NCBI GenBank assembly: GCA_007922195.1
Contig: ML682029.1
Coordinates: 1,122,696-1,186,695 of the forward strand
Reading direction: 5' to 3'
Length of the DNA: 64,000 bases
Source: Podocnemis expansa
Lineage: Eukaryota; Chordata; Testudines; Podocnemididae
In this document: in pieces, positions 34,855 through 48,700 of the stretch
Layout of the letters: every line of letters begins with the position of its first letter
How positions within the stretch are numbered: the stretch's first letter is position 1
Notes under the pieces: generated by a model
Databases searched by the model: none
What the model was told of the DNA's origin: nothing
The model's input: only the letters and a program-made list of their open reading frames with translations
Program-made: the position numbers and the translations under genes

Positions 34855-35721
34855 TCATAGAGTCATAGGGTTGGAAGGGACCTCACAGGTCATCTAGTCC
34901 AGCCCCCTGCCAGAGGCAGGACCACTCCCACTAAACCATCCCAGTCAGGGTTTTGTCCAGCCGGGCCTTAAACACCTCCAGAGATGGAGACTCCACCGCC
35001 TCCCTAGGTAGCCCATTCCAATGCTTTACCACCCTCTTAGTAAGAAAGTTTTTCCTAATATCCAGCCTCCACCTCCCCAGCTGCAGCTTGAAACCATTGC
35101 TCCTTGTTCTATCCTCTGTTACTACCGAGAACAGCTGAGCTCCATCCTCCTTGGAGCATCCCTTCAGGAAGTTGAAGGTTGCTGTCAAATCCCACCTCAG
35201 TCTTCTCTTCTGCAGGCTAAATAAGCCTAGTTCCTTCAGTTTTTCTTCATAGGGCTTGTGCTCCAGCCCCTTGATCACTTTTGTTGCCCTCCGCTGGACT
35301 CTCTTTCTAATTTGTCCACGTCCCTTTTGTAGTGAGGAGCCCAAAACTGGACACAGTATTCCAGATGTGGCCTCACTAGTGCAGAATAGAGGGGAATGAT
35401 CACATCCCTCACTCTGCTGACAACACTTCTTCTGATGCAGCCCAGTATGCCATTGGCCTTTTTGGCAGCAAAAGCACACTGCTGACTCATATCCAGCTTC
35501 CCATCCACCAGGACCTTCAGGTCCTTTTATACAGTGATGCTACTTAGCTGATTGCTCCCCAGCCTGTAGCAGTGCATGGGGCTTTTCCATCCCAAGTGCG
35601 GGACTTTGCACTTGTCCTTGTTGTACCTCATGAGATTTCTATTGGCCCACTGTTCCAATTTGTCTAGGTCTCCCTGAATCTTCTCCCTGCCTTCCAGCGT
35701 GTCTATCATTCCCCCCAGCTT
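34855..35721 (-). mobile_element. CR1 LINE, 3' segment of an inverted pair
   Basis: Minus strand: starts at the codons for [13 protein letters not shown], continues through [44 protein letters not shown] and [14 protein letters not shown] to the CR1 3' tail (complement near 34,855, TCATAGAGTCATAGGGTTGG). It carries frameshifts. It joins the plus-strand segment at 35,722 exactly where the element's order breaks. Confidence 0.9.
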
Positions 35722-36321
35722 GATTGCAGTACCACTGGCCATTATCTTTGAAAACTTGTGGCGAACGGGGGAGGTGCCAGAGGACTGGAAAAAAGCAAAT
35801 ATAGTGCCTATATTCAAGAAAGGCAAAAAGGAGGATCTGAGGAATTACAGACCTATCAGCCTCACCTCAATCCCTGGAAAAATCATGGAACAGATTCTCA
35901 AAGAATCCATCCTGAAACACTTGGAGGGAAAGAGAGTGATCAGGAACAGTCAGCATGGATTCACCAAGGGTAAATCGTGCCTGACCAACCTCATCGCCTT
36001 CTATGATGAGATGACTGGATTTGCGGATGAGGGAAGAGCTGTTGATGTGATATACCTCGACTTTAGCAAGGCTTTTGATATGGTTTCCCACAGCATTCTT
36101 GTCAGCAAGTTAAGGATGTGTGGACTATAAGGTGGATAGAGAACTGGCTAGATCAACGGTTTCAGTGTGTAGGAATCAATGGCTCCATGTCAAGTTGGGA
36201 AGCAGTAACGAGTGGCGTGCCCCAGGGGTTGGTCCCGGGGCCAGTTCTGTTCAATATTTTCATTAATGATCTGGATGATGGGATTGATTGCACACTCAGT
36301 AAGTTTGCGGATGACACCAAA
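35722..36321 (+). mobile_element. CR1 LINE, 5' segment in inverted orientation
   Basis: Plus strand: [69 protein letters not shown] and KFADDTK. It keeps the FADD catalytic motif. It stops at the codon (ADDTK) immediately preceding the first codon of the adjacent minus-strand segment. Together the two halves make one element whose 5' part is flipped. A frameshift near 36,118-36,135 separates two frames. Confidence 0.9.
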
Positions 36322-36643
36322 ATTTCCCTTTTTCCCCCGCAGCGGTGTTTTGGCCCTCCCATGCCCCAGCAGATGGGCAATGGGGGATGATCCAGGTGCT
36401 GGGGCTGGGCATTTGAAGCCAGTTGGCTGGCACAGGAGTGCAGCAGGGTATACAGGGCAGCCGAGTGTGTTGGCTGGTGTCCAGACACTAGGCTGAGGGT
36501 CATGCTTGACCTGAGTCCATGGGGTTGGGGATGTCCATGTCCTTATGGGGTCTCTGCTCTTTTCTTCCTCCAGGGGATTGACTGACCAGCCACCACTGCC
36601 AGCGCCAGCAAGACAGTGCTCCCAGGCCCTGGGGAGGTGAGCA
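36322..36643 (+). promoter_or_regulatory. Upstream region of CDHR5
   Basis: About 320 bp between the CR1 and the CDHR5 start codon. It contains a possible upstream acceptor (TTCTTCCTCCAG at about 36,563-36,574) and a GAG|GTGAGC donor-like word just before the ATG, so untranslated exon structure is possible. No TATA box is obvious. Confidence 0.3.
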
Positions 36644-36707
36644 ATGCCTACACCCACCTGTGAAGTTCTTCTCCTGGCCATCAGCATGTCCTTCCACCTC
36701 ACCACAG
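36644..36707 (+). CDS. CDHR5: CDHR5 exon 1: signal peptide
   Basis: Start codon and a short hydrophobic run (EVLLLAISMSF), donor ACCACAG|GTAGGC, ending in phase 1. Joined to exon 2 it gives TTGAVADQC, placing cleavage near residue 22. Chosen because it is the only upstream exon matching phase and function; the h-region is short, so another first exon is possible. Confidence 0.55.
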
Positions 36708-39700
36708 GTAGGCAGGGCTCTGGGGCAGGGCTGCGGTGCCTGCAGGGAAGGCTGGGAGCAAGGGGGTTATGTCAAGGATCAACCCCCTCCCCGATCTGCC
36801 ACCGAGGAGCCCAGTGCTTTCTACAAAGCCCACCCACTCACTTGCCCCCACGTGGGCCATGGAGGAGCATTCGGGTGGGAGCAGCAGGCCCAGAGCGAGC
36901 CCCCGTGATGAGGGCAGGGACTTGAGTATCACCCAGCCCTGCTCTGCAGCATGCTGTGCTTTGTACGGTCCTCCCCCCAGCTGCAACCCCAGCACCCAGC
37001 TTGGCCTCAGCACTGGTCCCCCAGCCATGGTCCCGGCATATTCATGGTCTTGATCCCTCTGTAGAGAGTCAGCTCCTGGCCTGACCCCCTGCCACAACCC
37101 CTGACTCTGGCCACGACTCCTGGCACCCAGCCACAGCCCTGCTCCCAGCATTGGCACATGACAATGGTCCTGATCCCAGCCCCAGCTGTGTAAAAATTTG
37201 GGGAACGCTGATCTCAGGTTTCCTTTCAACTGTACAACCCCAAACCTGCTCAAGCCCCCACCCGGTCACCCAGGAGAAGGACACAGCACCCTTTAAGGAG
37301 CCTCTCCATTCACTTCAACCCACTCACAGCGGCTGTCCTCAGTCAGGGCTGACCCAGAGCTGAGAGGTACAGCTATGGCATTCATCTCCCACCCCGGTGG
37401 GGACCGGGGAAAGAAAGTAGCTCGCTCGTTCTGCTGTTCGGTCACCCCGCCAGCTGCTCGCTGTACATGGCTGGAAGCTGCCCTTGGTCAGGCCCACTTT
37501 CAGATTGAGGGGATCCATGTAGAAAACGAGGACTGAGTATGTCCCTGCTCCCCACAGCTTAGTGTCATCTCCAAACTTGCTGAGGGTACAGGGCAGGGTG
37601 ACCAGGGCTTCACCCCACTTGCCCCAGAGCGGCTCCATTTGGCCACTCAATCCAAGGGCACATTCAACTCCAGACACATCCTGGGTGCCAAAACTCCTAG
37701 TTCTGGCACTGTGAGGGTACCATCCACCCCATCCTCCAGACCCTTCATGAAGATATTGAACAAAACCAGCCCTACCACTGAGCCCTGGAGTGCTCTGCTT
37801 GTTACTGGCTGCAAATCAGACGTGGAGCTGTTGATTGCCACCTGTTAAGCCCTTTGCTCACAATTAGTGAAACATCTTTATGTTCCCGCTGCATTTAACA
37901 CTAAAGCGATTTGTAGCCCAGGACCAGGCTAAGGGATCATTTTTAGGCAAAGCCATCCCACCGTGCTATGCATGTAATACTGAGGGATCGTCACATGTAA
38001 ATTCAGTCCTCTGACCTGGCCAGCTCAGCAGGGGAGAACTTGTTCATCCCCTGCTTACACATTCGCCTCCTGGTCATTCCCAGCCTCCAGTCAGGTGTCT
38101 GCCAGGACACAGCTGGGGAGGCAGATAACGGGTAGCTGTGGAGAGATGTGCCTGTCCCCTCCAGAGGGAAGAAGGGGCACTGGCCCCAGAAAGGGGACTT
38201 GGGCAGGGCATGGTACCATTTAGCCAGACAGGGTTGGTGCCCCAGGGTAGGTGAGTTTCCCGCTGTCTTCCACTGAGTCCGGCCTGTGCCAACTTCCCCT
38301 GGACAGGTTGGGCTGATGGAGATGACATGGCGTGGCCCCATATGGCCATGCTGGGGGCTCAGAGCCCAGCGGGGGACCCTGGCAGCTTTACCCTACAGAC
38401 ATTAGGGCCTTGGGGCCTGGCACGTCTGGTCCTGCCTTGGTCCTCCTCAGCCTAGAGACTCACACTGGAATCTGCCACCAGAACCAGCCGGTCCCAGAAG
38501 GGGGTGACAGGCCAACAAGGTCCCTGGCACCAAGTGTCCATCCCACTTCCCCAGGAGGCTGCCCCTTTCTTTGTGGTCTTCCCACTCCCTGCCCTCCCTG
38601 CTGGACTGGGTGCTGTGGGCTCTGACCCCCTTGTTCTCCATGCCCAGCTGTGGCTGACCAGTGCAGTGGGGGCAGCAACATCTTCACGGAGCTGCCGGAG
38701 AACAGCCCGCATGGCACCTTTGTGGCCAACCTGACAGTCTTTGGGGAGCCGGGCAGCAGCCTCCAGCTGGGGCTGAGCGGCAGTGATGCCAGCTGGTTCT
38801 ACCTGGAGGGGAAGACTGTGTGGCTGAGCGTCTCGCCTGGGGCATCGCTGGACAGAGAGGTATGGTGGTGAGATGCTTCCCCTTCTAGGAGAGACCCCCA
38901 TAGAGTCCCACTTCTTTTCCTCCTGCCACCTACAGAGGGAGAGATGTAACCGTGGGGAGGAGCACTTCCCACCCAGCTGGGCACAGCATGGTGACGTGCC
39001 CTTTCGGCCCCTCTGGTGGAACGGCTGGTGCCTCCAGCCCATGGGGGTGCTCTTCCTCAGTGAGGACACCAGGATGGTGCAAGGCAGCGGGAGGAGGAAG
39101 CTGTGCCAAGCTGGCTTGGACCACCACTGGTGCCAAAGATATCACCCTTCTAGGCTGGGGAGCCTCAGTGCTTCTCCCACCATGGCGCTGGCAAGGTGCC
39201 CCCAGGGTGATCCTCCTCCTGGGAGCTCAGCCCTTGCACCCCATGTCCCTCTGTTTGGCAGGGGCCCCGCTGGGCAGGATGGCTGCCTGTGTGGTTCCCA
39301 GGATCCTGAAAGCTCTTTCCAGAGGGCTCTGCAGTGGCCCAGGAGCACAGAAATGGCTGACCCTGAGCGCCGGTCTCGCCAGGGGATGGGGTGTGTGATC
39401 CACCCAGGAATGGGAACAGAAAGGTTCAGCATCAGAAAAAGGGAGAGTGGTGGTATCATCCCCACCAGGAGTCCCTCTGCCTGTGCCTGGGGTGTGCTGC
39501 TGCTTGTGCCCCCCCACATGTCCCTTTGCTCAAGCCTAGACCAGCTGCGGTGCCCTGCCCCATACCACGGCGGGCAGGAGGCTGGCTGGCACCCACTGGC
39601 CCACAGCGGATGCCAGGGACTTGAGGATGCCCCAGTCCAGGATCAGCCACTCTGCGAGGTGGGCAGGGTGGGGTCATCGGGGAGCTGGTGCCTCATTTAC

Positions 39701-42700
39701 AAGAACCCGTTTTCTGTGTCCTGCAGGCGCTGGAGTCCCCTGTCCTGATGGTGGCACTCACCTGCGTGGAGGACGGCTTCTCCCCAGTACGGACCCTTCT
39801 ACCCCATGGCGAGGGCAGGGTAGTGCAGTAATTAGGATGCTGACCCAGGAGATCTGGGTTTGAGTCCCTGCTCTGCCACAAATGTCCTTGGCACCTCTCC
39901 ATGCCTGAGTTCCTCTCTGCCCCATGGGGATGACAGCCCTCCCCTGCCTCGCAGTGGTGTGTGGGGCTCCTGGGCAGTGGGGAGAGGGCCAGTTAGCTGG
40001 CAAGAGAAATGTGGGGGGGCTCCAGGCTGCCCCAGCCATAACATCTCCCTGCACTGTGCTCTGTGGGGCAGGAATACTTGCTGGGGGGAAACCCTGGCCC
40101 TGCCAGCAGGGGATGCTGTAGGGAAATGGGGCAGGAACCCTGTCTGGGGTTTCCCTAGGACATCACAAGGTGTTATGGCTATAGGGCTTTTACCCCTGGG
40201 GTGCATCCATCTCTTGCCCCAGCACCCACCTCCTTGGCCCCGGGCTGTCTCTCCCCAGGTCGAGTACAGGCTCATCGTCCAGGTGCTGAACGAGAATGAC
40301 AACAAGCCCCGGTTCCTGGAGGACTCCATCCTGGCCCAGAACATCAGTGAGGTGCGGGGTGGTGGGTCCAAGGGGCAGGGAATTTCCACACCTGGGATAC
40401 AGCTGGGGGGGGGGTCTGTGCAACCAGGCCAGTCCTGAGGGCTGGGGCTAGGGTGAGGGTGCAGGAGCCAGAGTCCAGGGGGATGGGCTGGAGGAGATGG
40501 GGCATTGTGCAGGGCAGGAGAAGGGGAGGATAGCAGGCTCCAGGTGGTGTGGACTGACCTATGGGGTTTTGGGCGGGTGTGGGGCTCAGCTCAGTGAGGC
40601 CAGGGCTCTTGGGTGCAGCCAAGCCTGGCTTCTCCAGAATGGGGCCCCCGTTGGGCCAGTGCTCTGGGTTCCCCAGCACAGGGGTAGACCCCCTAACCCA
40701 GCACTCCTCCCCCCAACAGTTGGCAGAAGTACACTCGGTGGTGTTCACAACACGGGCGGAGGATGAGGATGGGGACACACTCATGTACGTGATTGACAGC
40801 TCCTCGGTAAGTCCCACCCCCTCACCCCAGCACGGGAGGGGCTATCACAGCAACCCAACCCGGCCTAAGCAGAGCATGTGAAGATGCTGTAACCACTGCT
40901 CCTCATTGGGGGGGTTGGTCAGGGCAGCAGGGCAGCATCCTTCCTTGGCAGCCCTGCTGGCACCCTCAAGATGGGGCAGGCACTCGGCCCTCCAACCACA
41001 TCCCCCACTGGGGCTAGATCAGAAGAGCCAGGACCCCTCCCTGACTGGCACTGGCCCCTTGGAGGGGCTCCATTAACTTTCCCCAGTCCCCGGGCCAAGC
41101 CGGTTCTGTGCACAGCACCCAGCAGGTGCTGAGACTTGAACGCTCCCTGCCTGTGGGTCACATGGCGGCTCTGCCCCCCATCCCATGGCCAGGCTGGGGG
41201 AGCTGAGTTGAGCCAGCCTGAGCAGACCCTGGCGTGGGTGTGGATTACCCAGCAGTGTGAGGACACCAGGCTGGGGGCGTGGGCGGGCAAGGATCAGGGC
41301 TTCAGACAGGGAGGAGATGTAGTACATGGGGTTATGGGGCGGGCAGCACCAGGGAGCCCAGCAGAATCCTATGTGGCTTCCTGGACTTGCCCCCCTTCCC
41401 CTTGGGGGGCCACCCAGGGTCCACGTTCCTCCACGTGGGCACTCAGCATCATCCTCCCTTTTCCCCCCAGGCTGATGGCAAATATTTCCGGATCGACCTG
41501 CCCAACAGTGGCAAGATCGTGCTGGCCAAAGCACTGGATTTCGAGAGCAAGCGCCACTTGGAGTTTGTGGTCCATGCCGTGGTAAGGGGGCACCACAGCT
41601 TGCCTCAGAGGGGCGGGTGGAGTTGGATCCCCTGGCAGAGTCCACATCAGCTTCTCCATAGCCAGTGCTGCAGGATGCGCCTGCAGAACTCCTTGCTGCA
41701 GTGTATTTTTGGATTGTACCAAACACTGGGAAGGCCCATGTCCAAAGCCCTCTAGATGTCTACAGTCAACCAGGACAAGCAGCTCTCCTGCTTCAAGACA
41801 CCACCAGCCACTCCCCCACAGGGGACAGTGAGGCTGGCTGTCTGCAGGTGTCATGGGAATTTTCCCCTTCCACACATCTCAGCCCGGCTGCTGAAGCCCA
41901 GATGCTAGGTGTGATGGGCCTTCGGTTCCAGTGGGGTAGGGGTACTGGACGAGATGAACCGTCAGGTTAGGAACACAGGAATTGCAGACCGGGTCACCCT
42001 GGGGGTCTGTCCAACCCAGTTTCTGGTCTCAACCCAGCCAGGAGCTGTTGATCTAGAGGAAGGAGCAGGGAGCCTGCCATGACAGTGACAGTGCAACCTT
42101 CCCACTGGAGGATACCCACTCCAGCCCTGACCAGTGAGAAGTTGCTGAGGGCTTGCCAAAGTGTCCCAACTCTGGGCTTTCAAACAATCCCTCCAACAGT
42201 CTAGTCCCTGGTACTCCTGCTTAGTTTCTGGCCTCCTTGCTCTCCTGTGGCAGTGAGTTCCACCAGCCAACTGGGTGGGGTGTGTGTGTGTGAAAAAACA
42301 TTTCCTTCTACTGCTAGTCCATTCGCCCCTTTGCAGTGGGATTGTCTGGTTTCTTGTTCTTGTATTGCCCTCAGAAGATCAACAGCAGCACTCCAGCATC
42401 ACTTCTGCCCCATTCCTTATGAACCCCTCTGTGACCCAGAACTCCTGGGATAACCTCTTGAATGTGCAAAAATTAGGACAAGCTGCAAAACTAGGAGCCA
42501 GATTCCCAAAACACTGACTGGTAGCACTTAATCCGGTCTCCCAATCAGTAATACACCATGCTTTTGATTCCCAACACTAGTCATCATGAAGCATACCAAA
42601 TTAGAAACAGCCCCCTCCAGTCCCCACCTAGCCACTGGGTCTCCTAAAGAAATAAGTTCTCTAGATCCCAAAGGGCCAGCCACATTACCCAGAACAATAT

Positions 42701-45700
42701 AGACTTGGATCTTACCCAAGATATGACACTGCCAGCCAATCCTTTAGTAACTACAACTAAAGGTTTAATATAAAAAGAAACAAAATGAGTGAGATATTAA
42801 AGGGTCAAAGTGAATCGCATAGATACAAATGATTTAAAGTCCATAGAAAGCAAGTCCTTGGAGAATTTGGGATTTGCAGATTAGTCCGATTCCTCTGGTA
42901 TGCACCTAGCACCTGGGCGGGTCTGAGTCCTTTATTCAATTGCAGAGTAGTTCCAGAGAAAGGTGTTGGTTGCAGATTGGAGACTGAAGACAAAATGGCA
43001 TTGATGCTCCTGCCTTTTATCACTTCTGGCCTTCCCCATGCTGTGCAGAATCTTTGCAAATCAAAATGGAGTTGAGTCACATTGGCAAGTCCTAGTGGCT
43101 CAATAGGTTTCTCCCTGGGCCCACTATACCTGGGAGCTTCCTGAATGGATGATTAAGGAGACAATGGTTTATTGACATCCATTCTGGGAGTGTCCCAGAA
43201 TCCAATAACTTGAAACACAAATAGAACAAACATATTCCTAACTTCTAATACAGATATGACACCTACATATAAAACATATAATCATTCCTAGCAGATTACA
43301 CCCTTTCTCTTGGTACCAACCATGGCATATCACATATGGATTATTGCAAATATAAAATATTAGTATGAAAAATAATCATAAATGGTCCCCTAAATCCGGA
43401 TGGCATCAAACCCTCTGTCCCATCTGCTCTGTGAGGAGACTGCACTTTGAAAGCCTCTCCTGTGAAGCTGGGTTGATCTGCACAGCATTCTGAGGAGGGC
43501 CCCTCTGCGAATACCAATGGGGTGTATGCAGAAGGAGTGACCGCAAGGGTGGAGAGCAAGGGGGATTGAATGAAGGGACGGGGCAAAGCCAGGCTCTGCT
43601 ATCTGGAATACCTTTTGCTTTCTCCAACTGTGCCTTGGAACAAGCAGTAAAAGAAGATGGGAAATTGCCCCCCACCAGGGCCATACCTAGCTATTCTGGC
43701 ACCTAGGGCAAGCAGTCCCAAAGGCACCCTCTCCCAACCTGGGCCCCGAACTGGCCTGGGGCCCAATCTATTCTGGCAGCAGGGAGCTGGATCCTTCCCT
43801 GGCTACCGCAGGAAGCCAGATCCATCCCCAGCGGGGAACCTCAGGCACCGCCGGAAGCCCCAGGCCCTGAATTGTAGAGGCAAGGAGTCAGATCTGTGCC
43901 CTGCACCCTCTAACATTCGGCTTCTGGGCCTTTGCCCCGGTTGCCCCAGTCTAGTTACAGCCCTGTCCCCTGCCCTCAAACAGACAAGTGTAGGTGTGAG
44001 AGAGGCAGGGATCAGTGTGAGAGACTGAGCAAGGGTGTTCCAAAGGGGCAGCCATGCTAGTCTAGTAAAGCAAAAAAAAACCAAGGAGTCTCATAGCACT
44101 AAAGCCTAACAGACTTATTTATCACATGAGCTTTCATGGGAGAATATCCCACTTAGTCAGATGCTTTGAAGAGGGAGAACTTACAGAATTGGATGAAAAT
44201 AAATGCAGGGGAGTGTAAGACATGGGATCAGGTCATACTGCAACAGCAAATCAGAGCATTTGTAAGGTTTCAAACTCTAGGAAACAGCACACAGAGGGAA
44301 GGTGAAGTCAAATTACCCGTTAAAATGTGAAAAGAATCCATAGTCACAATTCAGCCCTGCTTTCACACAATCTAATTTGCATAAAAGATGACCCCTCACT
44401 CTCTCTAGCCTTGGGAGACAGACCTCTCCTCACCTACAGACAATCCCCAAACCTTAAACAGATACTCACCAGCAACTACAGACCTAATAACAGAAACATT
44501 AAAGCAGGCGCACATCCCTGCAACAAACCATGCTGTCAACTTTGTCCACATATCTGCACAAAAGACACCATCATAGGACCTAATGAAGCCAGCTACTCCA
44601 TCAAAGGGTCCTCCACCTGCTCTTCCACTAACGTGAGTTATGCCATCATGTGCCAGAAATGCCCTCAAGCCTTATACCTTGGACAAACAGGACAATCCCT
44701 ACACAGAAGAATAAATGCACACGAAACTGACATCAGAAATCACAACACAAAAAAACCAGTTGCTGAGCACTTCCATCCTCCTAATCACTCCATTGATGAT
44801 TGGTTAACAGCGGTCATCAAGCAAATCAATGAGACATCAAGACTTCAAAGAGAAACAGCGGAAATCGAACTAATATGCAAATTAAATTGTGTGAAAGGAG
44901 GTCTGAATTGTGACTATGGATTCTTTTCACATTTTAACGGGTAATTTGACTTCACTCTCCCTCTGTGTGCTGTTTCCTAGAGTTTGAATTCTTACAAATG
45001 CTCTGATTTGCTGTTGCAGTATGACCTGATCCCATGTCTTACACTCCCCTGCACTTATTTTCATCCTATTCTGTAAGTTCTCCCTCTTCAAAGTGTCTGG
45101 CAAAGTGAGCAAGGGTGTGTATGTGTGTCACAACCTCTGGGTCTCTCTGTCCCGCAACCTTTTTGCCTTTGCTCTTGCTCTCTTTCTGCATCTTCCCTGG
45201 TTTTAGTTCTGTCCCCATTCCATTCCTCTCTCCCTCAGGGTATTCCCCAAGGACTTCAAGGGTCTTGGCCTGGCTCCATCTCTGGGCTGCCCAGTTTTGT
45301 CCCTCTCTGGACATCTCGCTTGTTCCAGTCCTTCCCACTCTAGTTGCTGGGTTCCCTGAGCACTTCCTTTTCTCAAAAAGAAATCTCCAATCTGTTTCAA
45401 TTTACAGAGGTCAGGCCAATATTCTGAGCACCCCAACCCCTCTTCCACCAAAACGTTCTCACATTTCTAGAGGCCATTGGGCTGATTTCCCCTTCCCCTG
45501 GATACAAGTAGCATCACTTCCCCTGATACCATCTGTCAGGTTTTACTCAGAGTCCCCAAACCAATGAGCATCTTGCTATTCTGAAACTCCTGCCCAGATT
45601 GATCTGTTGGCAGATCCAGCCTGTCTGCACCAGCTGTGGTTGGGGTATCATCAGCCACAACTTGTTCCTTGCTCAGTGTCATGGAAAACTTCTCCTGAGA

Positions 45701-48700
45701 GAGGTGGCCAGGAAGGGAGCCCAGCCTGGAAGCCACCCTCTTAAACATCGACCCCCAAAGCTTTGGGCTCAGCCACTGGGTTCATTTGGCAGAGCCCCAT
45801 GTCCACTGCACAGGGGACCAGGCCACCACGCCTTCTTGTTGGCCCTCCTCTTTGAGCCTTCGCTACACAGGATTCAGAAATCCCAGCCAAGCCCCTCCGA
45901 TGTCCCAGGAGTGCTGCCCCCCATGGATTTCTCTGTGGGTGCCATCCAGTGGTCTTTGTTCGCAAGGTCTTCTGCAGCTGCGTGGTCCTGGTAGATCCAG
46001 CTTTTCCCAGCTTCAGTATCCCCCATAGACAGGGGCTGGAGAGGAATGGTTTTGCTCCTCTGAGATCCTGGGCTTCTTGGATCTTCCTTACCACTTCTCT
46101 CCCTCCTTTCCATTTAAGTCTCCTTGTTAACTGGCTAATCAGCCAGTCCTAATCAATTATTATCTTCCAGTCTGGCCCATGTAGGACACTCGCAAAGTGC
46201 AGACGGATGAGCCAGCCCTCACTTACCCGCCGTGATGTCCCAGATGTTCTAACTGCCCCCGACTTACACAGCTGGCATGCTCTAAACCAAGGGTCTCAAA
46301 ACTCAAATCACCACGAGGACTGCATGAGGACTAGTACATTAGACCGAGGGCTGCACCACTGAAACCTTTTCATACAATGATATTGTGAATATTGATAGTG
46401 CTAGTGCCATTGCAGGCTGCAGGAAATAACTTTAGCAGTTGTATGCAGTCCATGGGCCAAGAGTTTGAGACCCCTGCTCTAAACAGTACCCAATACACAG
46501 TAACACAGCATGGTTTTAAGAGGAAAAAGACGGGAGGGGTGGGGGCGAGGGAGAGAAGATTAGTTTGCCCATGTGAGAGAGAGATGGGCACATGTGAGTG
46601 TGACTGGCGCTCCGATTGGTGAGATGCACACAGAGCTCCGTGTGTTTGGGTGTGAGAGCTTTGTGTGTGAGCGCAACAGATGCATAGACAGCAGTGAGAC
46701 ACACGGAGATCAGTGTATGCAGGGCCATAACTAGGACAGGGTGAACAAGGCTTCGCCCCGGAGTGGCTCCATTTAGATGATCTATCAAAAGGCATGTTCT
46801 GTGCCGCTCGCTCCAGGCGCTGCTCGTTGTAAGAGGCGTGTTCAAAATGTAATGCGCCCTGGGTGCCGAAGTGCCTAGTTATGGCGCTGAGTGCATGATT
46901 TGGGATTGGGGTGCGGTGGGATCTGGGCATGTGTATGAGATGCACTGATCGCTGCAGTCCTTGTTGGTGGCAATTCTCCTGTTCCCCCTCCCTGGCTAAG
47001 ACTCTGTTTCTCCTGCCACTCGTTAGCAGGTCCTGGGCCTCGCTAAGTCCTTCTTCCCCCAGCTAATTGGGGGCGACGTGATCTTGTCAGCTCCCCTTCA
47101 ACGTGAACGTCCTAAATCCCAGTTTTTAATTTCCCTAATTGAGCTAATGCCGAGCAGCACCTTGCTGCTGGCCTGCCCTGGGCCTGCTCTGTGCCACCTG
47201 CCCGCCTGCCAGCCCCTTTCATTGCCAACAGCTTTGGGGCAGGCTAGGGTTCAAAGACTGCTGTGTGTGTCCCTGCACCTCCAGTGTATCCCCCTGTCCC
47301 TGGCCCCCGTGCCCTGCTCTGTGCTGCGCCTGTGGGTTTCTAGTGGCTTTCCAGATGGTCAGAAAGTATTGGAGCATGCTCCCGGTCCTTGTATCCCTCC
47401 TCCTTTGTTATGTTCATCAGCAGGCTGCACTTCCACCCTCGCCTCCCCCCACTGACTTGAAGACAACCTGCTGTGATCCATCTGTGCCCGGGGTAGCCCC
47501 TAAAATGCCACCAGCAGAGCAGCTACAAAAGGAGAACAGATTCTCCCAGCACTGGTGGGTGCTGCTGAGATTAGATTTCCCAACCAGCCACAGGCAACGT
47601 GTCTGATCCCCCACGCTGGTCAGCAGGAAGCCACAACAAAATACAAACAGCCCCATTTACTTCATTTCAGCCTCTGGCTCCCAACCAGCCACTAGGTTCA
47701 GTAAAGAGATAAATTACTTAAAGCTCCATTTTCTTTACCAAAAGGGTTCTTCTGACCCAAAATGATCAGCCACATCACCAGGTCTTGTAAGTTTGGATCT
47801 TGCCCAAATTCCACACTGCTGGCCTATTCTGCAGTAACTAAAACTAAAGGTTTATTATACAAGGAAAAAAATATAAGAAAAATGTTGCATGATTAGAGCA
47901 GGGGTGTCAAACTCATTTGCTGTGGTGGATCAGATTTGACTTAAATGTACTTCAAGGAGGCCATACGGTCCATAAATCTAAATACTACAGCACTCTTACA
48001 GCATCTCGGAGTGCTGCGTATGTGAAACTGAGCTCTGCGATCTCCCTGTGTGTTTGGGAGAGAGTGTGGTCCCACAGAGTGCAGTCAACAGCTTGATGAA
48101 AGTGTTTCACAGGCCACACTTGGCCCATGGGCCTCATGCTGGACACCCCTGGATTAAAGCAATCAGATACATCCAAATGCTTTGAAAATCCATGTATGTC
48201 AAGTTTCCAGCAAAACAAACAAGGAGTTCTATGGTGCTTTTGAAGACTAACAAATTTATTTATCTCATAAGCTTTTGTGGGAGAAAATCCCATTTCATCA
48301 GATGCTTTGAAGATGGGGAACTTACAGAATGGAAGGAAAATAAATGCAGGGAACTGTAAGCCCTGGGATCAGGTCAGACTATGACAGCAAATCAATGCAG
48401 TAGTTTACATTTAAATACTGGGAAACAACATATGGAGGAAGGTGAGGTCAAATCACCTGTTGTAATTAAAAAAAAAAAATCCATCACCCTTATTTAGGCC
48501 CAAAGCAACAGTGTCAAATTTGCATATGAATTACAATTCTGCAGAATTTGACCTTTTTTTTAGGCTGGTCCTCTCCCTCTGGAGTATACCCAGTCTCTGG
48601 ATGGGTCTCAGTCCTCGATTTCACAGGTTCAGTTGTAGATGAATAGACCCAGCGGTAGGTGAAGACTGAAGACAACATGGCTGTGGTGCAGCTGCTTTAT

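Noticed and set aside
39817..39900. tRNA gene
   Set aside because: It has A- and B-box-like words but no cloverleaf, and it continues into a CORE/MIR SINE body.
44327..44944. Bacterial-type GIY-YIG gene or host nuclease
   Set aside because: The Cys-rich linker, the tail structure and the target duplication place it in a Penelope-like element.
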